A stretch of DNA of 64,000 nt from UBA9659 sp965208605 (lineage in GTDB: Bacteria > Pseudomonadota > Gammaproteobacteria > Pseudomonadales > Azotimanducaceae), in assembly GCA_965208605.1 (NCBI GenBank), contig OZ242345.1:2480001-2544000 (forward strand), given 5' to 3'. The number at the start of each line of letters is the position of its first letter. Within the stretch, counting starts at the first letter, position 1. The translations under genes and the position numbers were made by a program. Below the pieces are notes generated by a model. The model made no database searches, was not told the DNA's origin, and saw only the letters and a list, made by a program, of their open reading frames with translations. Positions 1-7,932 of this stretch are shown piece by piece.

Positions 1-548
1 ACCAGATAGCGCCAAGCAACTATCTCCAGGTCCTGTATCAGTAATGCTTTGGTCTTGTTGATGGCAATCTCGTATAGAGATTTTAGATATACCGATCTTT
101 CATCAGTCCGGGATGCCAGCCAATGCACCACCGATTCATAGGTGATTTTTATCGGATAGGCAGCGGATTCGGTGGAAGTGTATTTCTCTGGTGCCAGGAG
201 CACGACCTGATAGTTTTCTGCAATGCCTTCCTCCAGATAGTGATCGCCCCTCGTTTCATATCGTTTATATTGATTGGTCTGTGCTGGTGCGTTGATCTTG
301 TTTTCAATCAGCCCCATAAGACGACCCTGTATCGGGCTATCCACTATCCACACCAGGTCTGATTCGCCATGCAAATCGCTCACGGACCGCCATGCTTGCA
401 CATGTTCAAAAGCACCAATCCCCGGAAATATTTGAGGACCCACCCAGTTACGGAAGTCTTCGCAGCAATTCAACTCCACACAAAAGAGCCAATCTATATC
501 TGCTTCGCTGAGCGTTTGTTGAAAAACAGGCTTGTCACTCTTCTCCAT
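1..548 (-). CDS. PD-(D/E)XK nuclease-like protein, partial (runs off the left edge)
   Basis: The reverse strand is open from an ATG at 548 to the window edge (182 codons seen, no stop). AGGA stands about 10 bases before the ATG. The protein shows a PD-(D/E)XK-type core: Asp64 in ESDLVW, then Glu82 and Lys84 in LIENKI, then a Gln/Tyr-rich helix (TNQYKRY, 91-97). That order, acidic residue, E-x-K, then a helix with Gln, is how this nuclease fold looks. I do not recognise the exact family; it resembles hypothetical PD-(D/E)XK proteins of defence islands. Forward-strand open frames over 123-563 are shadows of this gene. Its C-terminus is outside the window. Confidence 0.75.
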   Translation of the reverse strand, partial: MEKSDKPVFQQTLSEADIDWLFCVELNCCEDFRNWVGPQIFPGIGAFEHVQAWRSVSDLHGESDLVWIVDSPIQGRLMGLIENKINAPAQTNQYKRYETRGDHYLEEGIAENYQVVLLAPEKYTSTESAAYPIKITYESVVHWLASRTDERSVYLKSLYEIAINKTKALLIQDLEIVAWRYL

Positions 549-593
549 AGATCAATCCTCTAGTGCGTTATTCTCGCCGCCTGACGCTTCCGC

Positions 594-711
594 GCCGTCA
601 TTCTTCTCGAGCTTGTCCTCTTGTCGCAGGCGGAATCCAGAGGAACGAGCGGTATTGCCTTTATTCCACTGGATTCCCGCCTTCTTTGATTCTGACGGCG
701 CGGGGCGCCGG
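594..711. repeat. REP-like element cluster (class 3 core plus shell)
   Basis: Two facing shells are visible: CGTCATTCT...GGAATCCAGAGGAAC near 594-650, and GGATTCCCGCCTTCTTTGATTCTGACGG at 671-698, followed by the GCGGGGCGCC motif that accompanies many copies. It lies between two reverse-strand genes and encodes no protein I can support. Confidence 0.7.
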
Positions 712-945
712 TCATCTGCTCAATGTTCCCTTGCCCAGGGAAGTATTGACGGGTTCAAGTCCCACAGCGAAGATGGTTGGTGCTACTTCCACGGATGATA
801 AATAGTCCAGTAGTAATTGCGCACCGGCCTCGTTGGCTGCATGGGTAGTAATACCCAGGGAGAAGGTGGTTACTTGTTGGAAGTCGTCAGGAATAGGTCC
901 CACGAGCTCGTTCTGCGTGCCTGGGATGAACGCTACCGCGAACGG
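712..945 (-). pseudogene. C-terminal remnant of a ModA-like solute-binding protein
   Basis: The last ~75 codons before a TGA at 712 read like the C-terminus of the ModA (molybdate-type) periplasmic binding protein family: a VGPIPDDFQ segment, then FSLGITTHAANEAGAQ, then LLLDYLSS, and a final FAVGLEP. In that family the same order (VGPLP..Q, alanine-rich helix, FL-S/T, G-LEP) closes the protein. Upstream in frame the reading turns into low-complexity sequence made by an 11-bp tandem repeat and by antisense of rmuC, so no signal peptide or N-terminal lobe is present. I read it as a decayed fragment; the full open frame to 1266 is not a gene. Confidence 0.55.
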
Positions 946-1086
946 CCTGCGGCTCAGGCTGTGCTCAAGTGGTAAATCGGGCGTGACGCTACAAGCATCC
1001 TGAAACAATGGCGACACGTTCAGCACACTGGCACAACACTGGCCCATGAATTTTGTACCCAAAGACATCACCATGAAGACACTATT

Positions 1087-1182
1087 GCAAAACCGAAGCA
1101 AAACCGAAGCAAAACCGAAGCAAAACCGAAGCAAAACCGAAGCCAGACTGAAGCCAGACTGAAGCCAGACCGAAGCCAGGCT
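1087..1182. repeat. 11-bp tandem repeat downstream of rmuC
   Basis: Roughly eight head-to-tail copies of CAAAACCGAAG, drifting to CCAGACTGAAG at the right-hand end. The array stops at the rmuC stop codon. The unit length is not a multiple of three, as expected for a non-coding array. Confidence 0.9.
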
Positions 1183-2563
1183 AATGCTCACTCTCCGGCG
1201 CATCATCTCCCTGCGCATCATCCTCCGGCGCATCATCCTCCGGCGCATCTCCCAACGCATCATCATCCAACACTTCCCCTTCTTCCAGGCCCAACAAGCC
1301 CGGCGCTTCGTTGCTCGGCAGCGCCTCCACGTCTTGCAGCTTTCGTTTCATGGCGCGTGTGCGTGTCTGGGTCTTTTCTATGGTATTGGAAGCCGTCTGT
1401 AATTGCCGTTTCACCTTGGCAAGCACGTTGCCAAACTTGCCGAACTCAACCTTCACCGCAGACAGCACCTCCCATACTTCGCTGGAGCGTTTCTCGATGG
1501 CGAGAGTTCTGAACCCCATCCGCAGGCTGTTAAGGATGGCGGAGAGGTTAGTCGGCCCGGCAACGGTAACCCGGTATTTCTGCTGCAACTCCTCAAGCAT
1601 GCCCGGCTGCCGAATCACTTCCGCATAAAGCCCCTCCGTTGGCAGGAACATGATCGCGAAGTCCGTGGTATGGGGCGGCTCTATATACTTGTCGGAAATA
1701 TCCCCGGCGGCCATCCGGATTGTCCGCACCAACGCCGCCGTCGATTTTTCTACCGCCTCGGCATCCGCCCGCTCCGCTGCATCGAGCAAACGCTGATAGT
1801 CTTCCTGCGGGAACTTGGCGTCTATCGGCAGCCAGACTTCCGACTCCCCCTCTTTGCCGGGCAGGCGAACCGCATATTCGACGATTCCCCCGGCACCCGG
1901 CTTCGGTTGTACGTTCTTTGCGTACTGGTCCGGGGAAAGTATCTGCTCGAGTATGTCGCCAAGCTGGTACTCGCCCCAGATACCACGCGCCTTGACGTTG
2001 GTGAGCACGCGCTTGAGGTCGCCGACGCCAGTGGCAAGGTTCTGCATTTCCCCCAGGCCCTTCTGCACCGCTTCCAGCCTTTCGCTGACCAGTTTGAAAG
2101 ATTCCCCCAGCCGCTTTTCCAGGGTGGACTGTAGCTTTTCATCAACGGTCACCCGCATCTGTTCCAGTTTCTTTTCATTGGATTCCTGGATTTGCTTTAG
2201 CTGCCGCTCGACAGCCTCGCGCACTTTATCGATTCTGTCCGCGTTGGATTCCCCCAGCGCCTTGATGCTCTTGTCAATTCGGTCAAGAAACTCCTGCTGC
2301 GCCTTACCCAATTCGGTGACCGTATTCGTGACGGTTTTCTGGATGGATGCCATGCCCGTACTCTGGGCTTTGGTGATTTCTTCCCGCAGTCTTCTGGCTT
2401 CTTCCGAAGATTCATTGCGGTTTACCCGGAACTCTTCCCTGATCTTTGGTGAGATGTCATCGCCCGCCGATTGCCTGGATTGACGAAAGAGCAAGTACAA
2501 CAGGACGACGGCGACAACCAGCAAAATGACAGTGATGACAACAAGCATCCCTTCCGTTCCCAT
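1181..2563 (-). CDS. rmuC: DNA recombination protein RmuC
   Basis: RmuC-family protein of 460 aa, a membrane-anchored coiled-coil protein with a nuclease-like domain linked to limiting inversions and rearrangements at short inverted repeats. An N-terminal membrane segment (about residues 5-27) is followed by a long charged coiled coil (about 40-175) and the conserved RmuC domain, with the recognisable stretches ARGIWGEYQLG, LPIDAKFPQEDY, FAIMFLPTEGLY and GPTNLSAILNSLRMGF. The start is supported by GAGGAG five bases upstream. The last ~35 residues are an acidic low-complexity tail (DDAPEDDA) made by an in-frame tandem repeat; this is unusual for RmuC. The gene stands alone between REP-like clusters, which is notable because RmuC is tied to inverted-repeat stability. 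Confidence 0.92.
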   Translation of the reverse strand: MGTEGMLVVITVILLVVAVVLLYLLFRQSRQSAGDDISPKIREEFRVNRNESSEEARRLREEITKAQSTGMASIQKTVTNTVTELGKAQQEFLDRIDKSIKALGESNADRIDKVREAVERQLKQIQESNEKKLEQMRVTVDEKLQSTLEKRLGESFKLVSERLEAVQKGLGEMQNLATGVGDLKRVLTNVKARGIWGEYQLGDILEQILSPDQYAKNVQPKPGAGGIVEYAVRLPGKEGESEVWLPIDAKFPQEDYQRLLDAAERADAEAVEKSTAALVRTIRMAAGDISDKYIEPPHTTDFAIMFLPTEGLYAEVIRQPGMLEELQQKYRVTVAGPTNLSAILNSLRMGFRTLAIEKRSSEVWEVLSAVKVEFGKFGNVLAKVKRQLQTASNTIEKTQTRTRAMKRKLQDVEALPSNEAPGLLGLEEGEVLDDDALGDAPEDDAPEDDAQGDDAPESEH

Positions 2564-2744
2564 GTCTACTCCTCTGGAGCGGGCCGCATCAGCCCGGGCA
2601 ATTCCGCAAAGATCGCATTATACACGCCATGCCCTGCAAGCCTGTTGCGATATTGTTTACCCGAAAGCATTGGCATGAAAACACCGAATCAGGCATTATT
2701 TGATATGCCTCCTGTTGCACTTCGGGGTTGAATCCAAGCCGCCC

Positions 2745-2960
2745 CGCCGACATTCTTGCCACTCCAGTCATCACAGCCATCGGCTGGGGTGACTGGGGTG
2801 GCGGGAATCCAGAGAAATGAAGAGTGCGGTTCTGTTATTACTGCTGCTGGTAATGAAGGTAATACCGCTCGTCCTCTGGATTCCCGAGCAAGCTCGAGAA
2901 TGACGGCGCGGGGCGCCGTAAGCTGCCTTCGGCGGGACGACCCTCCCGCCGTCATTCTTG
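2745..2960. repeat. REP-like element cluster (class 2 and class 1 cores)
   Basis: This fills most of the ~500-bp gap between rmuC and the next gene. 2745-2820 is a class 2 copy: a long imperfect palindrome (CCAGTCATCACAGCC / GGCTGGGGTGACTGG) inside the constant shell. 2872-2925 is a class 1 copy with the hairpin ATTCCCGAGC-AA-GCTCGAGAAT, followed by the GCGCGGGGCGCCG motif and a further half shell near 2943-2957. No gene is visible in this gap. Confidence 0.8.
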
Positions 2961-3067
2961 TATGTGTATTATTCAATGACTGGATTTCCCCCGAACCCCG
3001 TCATTCATAGCAAGCAGAAAATCGGATGTAAGGAGTCAACGACGATGGCAGTAAAAGGAAAATAGAT

Positions 3068-4204
3068 ATGACGAGTATTTATGTATTGCATAACAACGGA
3101 AGTTCAAAAGAAATGGTCAAAACTCATTGTAAGAATGAAGATTTAGAACTGCAAAGAATTCTAGAATGCAATCCTAATCTAATACCAGGTGATCAGATAA
3201 GACCAGAGGATCCTAGACGATGGTTGCTTGTTAGGCGTGAAATGCCAGTTGCTGATCCAAATACTACAGGTGACGATCAAAGATGGAGCCTTGATTTCTT
3301 ATTTGTAGATCAAGATGCAACACCAACGCTTGTTGAATGTAAAAGGTATAACAGTACTGGAGCACGAAGAGAAGTAGTAGGGCAGTTACTTGAATATGCG
3401 GCAAATGCTCATTACTGGACTAAGGAAGTTATGCAGGCTTACGCTGAAGAATCAGCCGAGAAAGGTGATACATCTCTAGAAGAACAAATCAGAACCCTTA
3501 ATCCAGAAGGATCAGAAGCAGTAGGAGAGTTTTTCCAGCGTGTACAAGATAACCTGAGAGAAGGGCAAATTCGTTTAGTATTTTTTCTGGAAGAGTCTCC
3601 GCTAGAACTAAAAAACATTGTCCATTTTCTCAACAAACAAATGGAACGTTCTGAAGTTTTCCTAGTGGAAGCACATCAATATGAACATGGCGGAACAAAA
3701 ATTATTGCACCCAGATTGTTTGGATATACAGAAGAAGCGAGACAGGTTAAAAAAAGAGTATCTGTGAATACAGGAAAGAAAAAATTTAAATGGAATCAAG
3801 AATTATTCTTTAAGAAAGCGGAGGGTTCCTTAAGTGAAAAAGAAGTTTCTGCCATTCAATCTCTACATGATGCAACTCAAAAATTGAAATGTAATATTTC
3901 TTGGGGTAAAGGAAAAAAAGGTGCCTTTCATGCTAAATGGCAACACCTGGGAACATACCCTGTGTATAATGTTGAATTGGCTGACGGGATTGCCAAGATT
4001 AGAATTAATTATAGTGGATTTCAAAGTCCTGAGCAGAAGGGTTTTGCTACTTTTCTCAAGAAAGAATTGCATAAGAATGTAGGATTTCAAGCGCCAAGTA
4101 AAGGGAATAAGGATCCGTCTTATAAAATCAGCGAGTGGGCGGAGAAAGTAAGTGAATTGGCTGCTGTTTTTGAATCAATAGACAAAAGGTTTCCTTGTCC
4201 ATAA
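3068..4204 (+). CDS. PD-(D/E)XK nuclease-like protein, AT-rich
   Basis: A 378-aa protein with an intact PD-(D/E)XK signature near the N-terminus: Asp76 in SLDFLFVD, Glu90-Cys-Lys92 in LVECKRY, and Gln106 in VVGQLLEYAAN. This is the arrangement of Holliday-junction-resolvase and NERD-type nucleases. The C-terminal ~170 residues are basic and without a recognised domain. AAGGA lies eight bases before the ATG at 3068. Base composition is much richer in A/T than rmuC or fadJ, which suggests acquisition by transfer. No partner gene is adjacent, so a role as a solitary defence or DNA-repair nuclease is inference only. Confidence 0.8.
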   Translation: MTSIYVLHNNGSSKEMVKTHCKNEDLELQRILECNPNLIPGDQIRPEDPRRWLLVRREMPVADPNTTGDDQRWSLDFLFVDQDATPTLVECKRYNSTGARREVVGQLLEYAANAHYWTKEVMQAYAEESAEKGDTSLEEQIRTLNPEGSEAVGEFFQRVQDNLREGQIRLVFFLEESPLELKNIVHFLNKQMERSEVFLVEAHQYEHGGTKIIAPRLFGYTEEARQVKKRVSVNTGKKKFKWNQELFFKKAEGSLSEKEVSAIQSLHDATQKLKCNISWGKGKKGAFHAKWQHLGTYPVYNVELADGIAKIRINYSGFQSPEQKGFATFLKKELHKNVGFQAPSKGNKDPSYKISEWAEKVSELAAVFESIDKRFPCP

Positions 4205-4230
4205 AGACATATAATAATTTCATATATTCT

Positions 4231-4260
4231 AAGGAAGCAACCATGAAGGAAACAACCATG
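4231..4260 (+). promoter_or_regulatory. Duplicated ribosome-binding site plus start codon of fadJ
   Basis: The 15-bp unit AAGGAA-(G/A)CAACCATG occurs twice in tandem. Each copy carries its own Shine-Dalgarno AAGGA seven bases before its own in-frame ATG (4243 and 4258). Either start gives the same enzyme with or without five extra residues. Confidence 0.75.
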
Positions 4261-6378
4261 AAAGGCACTGTACATTACGAACAGCGAGATGAGATAGCCT
4301 TACTGAGTATTGATAATCCGCCAGTGAATCCGCTTTCCTCAGGAGTGCGGCAGGGTCTTTATGATGGCGTGTCGCGCGCACTTGAGGACGACAAGATCAG
4401 CGCCATAGTCGTAACCGGTATGCACCGGGCTTTTATTGCGGGTGCCGACATCAGTGAATTCGGCACCTCGGCACGTGAGGGCGCGAGTCTGCATGCAGTG
4501 CTGAAACTCATGGAAGGTAGCAAGAAGCCGATCATTGCCGCGATTAACGGCACGGCATTTGGCGGCGGGCTGGAGGTGGCACTGTGCTGTGACTATCGCA
4601 TAGCGGCGGCTTCGGCACCGGTGGGCTTGCCGGAAGTCAAGCTAGGGCTGCTACCGGGTGCCGGGGGTACCCAGCGTCTCCCCAGACTGACGGGCACTGA
4701 GGCAGGGCTGCAGATGATCATTTCCGGCAATCCAGTGGTTGGGACCCAGGCCTTGGCAATGGGGATTGTGGACCGGATTGCGACGGGGGACATTCTGGAA
4801 GATGGCATGGATATGGCACGGGAGATAGTTGCCGCGGGTAGCGCAACACGAAAAATCCGTGACCTTAATGAGAAGCTTGCCGCCGACCGAGGCAATAGCA
4901 CCGTGTTTGAGAAGTTTGCGGCGAAGTTGAACAAGACGCATCGGGGTCAGTTTGCCCCCGCCCAGATTTTGAAATGCGTTGAAGCCGCCGTGAACGCGGA
5001 TGATTTTGACGCGGGTCTGGCGCAGGAAGCAGAAGCCTTTGCGGAATGTATGGCGCATCCGCAACGGGAAGCACTCATTCATATCTTTTTTGCGCAGCGG
5101 GCGGCGGGCAAGATACCCGGCCAGCCTAAAGATACACCTCTGTTGCAAATTGAGCGTGGGTCCGTGGTAGGTGCCGGCACTATGGGCGGCGGCATTGCCA
5201 TGTGTTTTGCCAATATCGGCATGCCGGTGCGCGTGTATGACAAGGACGCGGAAAACCTGGCGCGGGGTATCAAGGTCATTACTGACAACTATGCGCGCAG
5301 TGTTTCCAGAGGTCGGCTGTCTCAAGATGAAATGGAGCAACGCCTGGCGCTGATCATCCAGACGGAAAATTTTGATGACCTGGGGGATGGTGATCTGGTC
5401 ATTGAAGCGGTCTATGAAAATCTTGATTTGAAAAAAGACATTTTTGTCGGCCTGGACAAGATTATGAAGCCCGGTGCGCTTTTGGCTAGCAACACCTCTG
5501 GGCTGGATATTGATGCCATTGCTGCAGTGACTTCCCGCCCTGATTATGTGTGCGGGATGCACTTTTTTAGTCCAGCGAATGTGATGCGCCTGCTTGAAGT
5601 GGTGCGCGGAGCGGCATCATCTCCAGCGACCTTAGCGACCGCCATGTCTCTGGGCAAGCGACTGGGCAAGGTCTCCGTGATGGCGGGGAATTGCCCCGGC
5701 TTTATCGGCAATCGTATGTTGGGTGGATATACCCGGCAAGCGAGCCTGATGATTTTGGAAGGTGCAACACCCGCCCAGGTGGACAAGGTAATCTATGATT
5801 TTGGTCTCGCCATGGGACCCTTTGCGATGAATGACATGGTAGGCCTTGATTTGGGCTGGCGTGCGAGAAAAATGCTCGGCGGTTCTAACGAGATAACCGC
5901 GCGTATCCCGGATGCACTGTGTGAACTGGGTCGTTACGGCCAGAAGAAGGGTAAGGGCTACTACCGATACGAGGAAGGGAACCGGGTGCCATTACCGGAT
6001 CCTGAGGCCGATGCAGTCATCGCGCAGGTCGCTGAAGAATTGGGTTATCAGCAGCGGGATTTTACTGAGGATGAGATATTGAAACGTTGTATCTATCCGC
6101 TGGTGAACATTGGCGCCCAGTTGTTAGAAGAGGGACACGCACTGCGTGCCGGTGATATTGATACGGTATATGTGAATGGTTATGGCTTCCCCGCTTATGT
6201 GGGCGGTCCTATGTGGTTTGCCGATACGCAAGGGCTAGATAATGTGCTTGCCGATATGGAAGGCTTCTATCAAGAGACCGGCAATGAAGTCTGGAAACCT
6301 TCCCCCCTGCTGGTGAGGTTGGTTCAGGAGGGGAAGAACTTTGCCTCACTGGATGCTAAGACCAACGCTAAGCATTAG
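4243..6378 (+). CDS. fadJ: Bifunctional enoyl-CoA hydratase/3-hydroxyacyl-CoA dehydrogenase (FadJ-like)
   Basis: Cytoplasmic beta-oxidation enzyme that hydrates enoyl-CoA and oxidises the L-3-hydroxyacyl-CoA product. The crotonase half holds AFIAGADISEF, GTAFGGGLEVAL and LPEVKLGLLPGAGG (Glu of the active site). The dehydrogenase half has the Rossmann loop VVGAGTMGGGIA and the catalytic-His segment CGMHFFSPANVM. Length (711 aa from 4243) suits the FadJ/peroxisomal bifunctional type. No thiolase partner (fadI) is adjacent; MFE-2-like and hydratase genes are near 22.5-24.2 kb. A further in-frame ATG at 4195 lacks a ribosome site. A 183-bp piece of this gene (4984-5166) is repeated at 6740-6922. 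Confidence 0.92.
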   Translation: MKETTMKGTVHYEQRDEIALLSIDNPPVNPLSSGVRQGLYDGVSRALEDDKISAIVVTGMHRAFIAGADISEFGTSAREGASLHAVLKLMEGSKKPIIAAINGTAFGGGLEVALCCDYRIAAASAPVGLPEVKLGLLPGAGGTQRLPRLTGTEAGLQMIISGNPVVGTQALAMGIVDRIATGDILEDGMDMAREIVAAGSATRKIRDLNEKLAADRGNSTVFEKFAAKLNKTHRGQFAPAQILKCVEAAVNADDFDAGLAQEAEAFAECMAHPQREALIHIFFAQRAAGKIPGQPKDTPLLQIERGSVVGAGTMGGGIAMCFANIGMPVRVYDKDAENLARGIKVITDNYARSVSRGRLSQDEMEQRLALIIQTENFDDLGDGDLVIEAVYENLDLKKDIFVGLDKIMKPGALLASNTSGLDIDAIAAVTSRPDYVCGMHFFSPANVMRLLEVVRGAASSPATLATAMSLGKRLGKVSVMAGNCPGFIGNRMLGGYTRQASLMILEGATPAQVDKVIYDFGLAMGPFAMNDMVGLDLGWRARKMLGGSNEITARIPDALCELGRYGQKKGKGYYRYEEGNRVPLPDPEADAVIAQVAEELGYQQRDFTEDEILKRCIYPLVNIGAQLLEEGHALRAGDIDTVYVNGYGFPAYVGGPMWFADTQGLDNVLADMEGFYQETGNEVWKPSPLLVRLVQEGKNFASLDAKTNAKH

Positions 6379-6435
6379 AGAGTAAGCAGAGCTGAGCCAA
6401 GACCCCGTTATTCTCGTTTATGTTACTCAATGACT

Positions 6436-6745
6436 GGATTCCCCCCAGACCCCGTCATTCTTGTCGGCACCCCAGTTATTACAGCCATCGGCTGTGATAA
6501 CGCTCCGCGCCGTCATCCTCGCCGCCAGTCGCCCCCGCCTACGGCAGGGGCGACTGGCGGCGGGGAACCAGAAAAACGAGCAGAATTGCCTTCATCATCA
6601 GCACCAGTAGTAACGGGACTTCGCCTTTGTTTCTCTGGATTCCCGAGCAAGCTCGAGAATGACAGCGCGGGGCGCCGTAAGCCGCGCCGCCCCCGTCATC
6701 CTCGCCGAAGGCGGGTACGACATCCCCGCCGTCATTCTTGCCGCA
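6436..6745. repeat. REP-like element cluster
   Basis: Several copies run together: a broken class 2 palindrome (CCCAGTTATTACAGCC ATC GGCTGTGATAAC), then a shell with GCCGTCATCCTCGCCG, and a class 1 hairpin (TTCCCGAGCAAGCTCGAGAA) near 6639-6660 followed by GCGCGGGGCGCCGTAAGCC. The final half shell GCCGTCATTCTTGCCGC joins directly to the fadJ fragment at 6740. Confidence 0.8.
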
Positions 6746-6922
6746 GTGAACGCGGATGATTTTGACGCGGGTCTGGTGCAGGAAGCAGCATCCTTTGCGG
6801 CATGTATGGCGCATCCGCAACGGGAAGCACTCATTCATATCTTTTTTGCGCAGCGGGCGGCGGGCAAGATACCCGGCCAGCCTAAAGATATACCCCGGTT
6901 GCAAATTGAGCGTGGGTCCGTG
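6740..6922 (+). pseudogene. Internal fragment of fadJ, duplicated
   Basis: 183 bp match fadJ positions 4984-5166 without gaps and with about eight substitutions by eye (roughly 96 percent). The fragment covers the linker between the hydratase and dehydrogenase halves up to GSV before the Rossmann loop, so it cannot encode an active domain. Its left end fuses into a REP-like half shell; its right end falls into AT-rich sequence. A stop follows at 6932. Confidence 0.9.
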
Positions 6923-6986
6923 ATTAAAGAGTGATGAATATAGAGGGCAATCAACTAAAAAATAAGAATGATCTTTCTAACATTAT

Positions 6987-7035
6987 AAAAAAGCTTCTAT
7001 TATACCGGGCCGAGCTATGCACTGGACCCGGTATA
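6987..7035 (-). terminator. Hairpin terminator for the small membrane protein gene
   Basis: On the reverse strand TATACCGGGTCC pairs with GGCCCGGTATA around a 12-base loop and is followed after a short gap by six T residues (A-run at 6987-6992 on the forward strand). It lies just after the stop codon at 7040. Confidence 0.55.
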
Positions 7036-7039
7036 TATG

Positions 7040-7255
7040 TTAGCTATCGCTTTCTGTCGGTTCTGTTTCATTTTTATTTTTAGGTGCTAAAGTCATAATG
7101 AAATAGCCTAAGCCAATTTCTATAAATGAAGAATACTTCCAAACAATATCAGGGAGTTGCACACCGAGAAAACCACCCCATAAATCAAAATCGATATAAC
7201 TTCCTACTAGATCAACCAAACCAAAAGCAATAATGATTATTCCTAGTATTTTCAT
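7040..7255 (-). CDS. Small two-helix membrane protein
   Basis: A 71-aa protein with two hydrophobic segments: residues 2-20 (ILGIIIIAFGLVDLVG) and about 43-60 (SFIEIGLGYFIMTLA), joined by an aromatic, Gly-rich loop, with a short charged C-terminus. GAGGA precedes the ATG by seven bases, and a terminator-like hairpin follows the stop, which together favour a real gene. AT-rich. I do not recognise the family, and no neighbour indicates its role. Confidence 0.6.
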   Translation of the reverse strand: MKILGIIIIAFGLVDLVGSYIDFDLWGGFLGVQLPDIVWKYSSFIEIGLGYFIMTLAPKNKNETEPTESDS

Positions 7256-7575
7256 ATAACAATCCTCTTATTATTAGTGTTATTGTATTTAGATAACAGC
7301 GAACCTGTTGGCGATAACGGCCTACAAAAATACCTATAATAGGTTTAAAGCCCGAAGAAAGTGATTTACAACAGAAAGGAGGTATCCTTTTATTAATGCT
7401 TCCTTTACAAGACGCTTGCTGAATTATATGCCATTTGGTTTTAAAATGCATTTAACTGTATAGGTTCTTGGATTCAATCCCGAAGTGCAACAGGGGGTGG
7501 CGTGGGGAGGGTGAACGGCGCGGAAGCGTCAGGCTTTGATGCTGACGGAATAAATCGGAAAACAATACTCTTTTT
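7256..7575. other. Intergenic stretch with no supported gene
   Basis: The left half is AT-rich and upstream of the small membrane protein gene, where its promoter would lie. A 79-codon reverse open frame across 7212-7451 overlaps that gene and has no ribosome site. From 7490 on, repeat-associated GC-rich sequence begins. Confidence 0.5.
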
Positions 7576-7775
7576 TACTGGATTCCCGAGCAAGCTCGAG
7601 AATGACGGCGCGGGGCGCCGTAAGCCGCCTGCGGCGGGACGACCCTCTCGCCGTCATCCTCGCCCCCGCCCCACGCCCCGCTTTGCTCCGCTCCGCCGTC
7701 ATTCTCGGCACCCCAGTTATTACAGCCATCGGCTGTGATAACTGGGGGGTCGGGAATCCAGAGGAACAAAGCCAA
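7576..7775. repeat. REP-like element cluster (class 1 and class 2 cores)
   Basis: A class 1 hairpin at 7580-7606 is followed by the GCGCGGGGCGCCGTAAGCC motif. A near-perfect class 2 element at 7698-7768 has CACCCCAGTTATTACAGCC facing GGCTGTGATAACTGGGG across ATC, closed by GGGAATCCAGAGGAAC. Confidence 0.85.
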
Positions 7776-7932
7776 TCACCTGTGATATTCCCGCTACACC
7801 TCAACATGGGTTCGGTCGGTGTATAGGTTCAGTGACTGGATAATTTGCTACTGGACTTCCCTCAAACTCCATTTGCAACCTATCGTAAATGACAAGTATA
7901 GTCAGCCTTGTCCATCACTCAGGGAAATCAAA

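Noticed and set aside
748..766. tRNA T-arm-like word GGGTTCAAGTCCC
   Set aside because: No acceptor stem or anticodon arm can be folded around it; it lies in the ModA-like remnant.
712..1266. A 184-codon reverse open frame as one gene
   Set aside because: Its first ~105 codons are rmuC antisense-frame overlap and the 11-bp repeat array; only the last ~75 codons look like protein, as a ModA-like remnant.
6430..6934. Several 80-120-codon open frames in both directions
   Set aside because: All are translations of REP-like shells or of the fadJ fragment; similar Arg/Pro-rich frames recur at every REP cluster (594-805, 7502-7826, 22275-22582, 45061-45313).
7212..7451. 79-codon reverse open frame
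   Set aside because: Overlaps the better supported small membrane protein gene, has no ribosome site and is Cys/Lys-rich without protein-like pattern.
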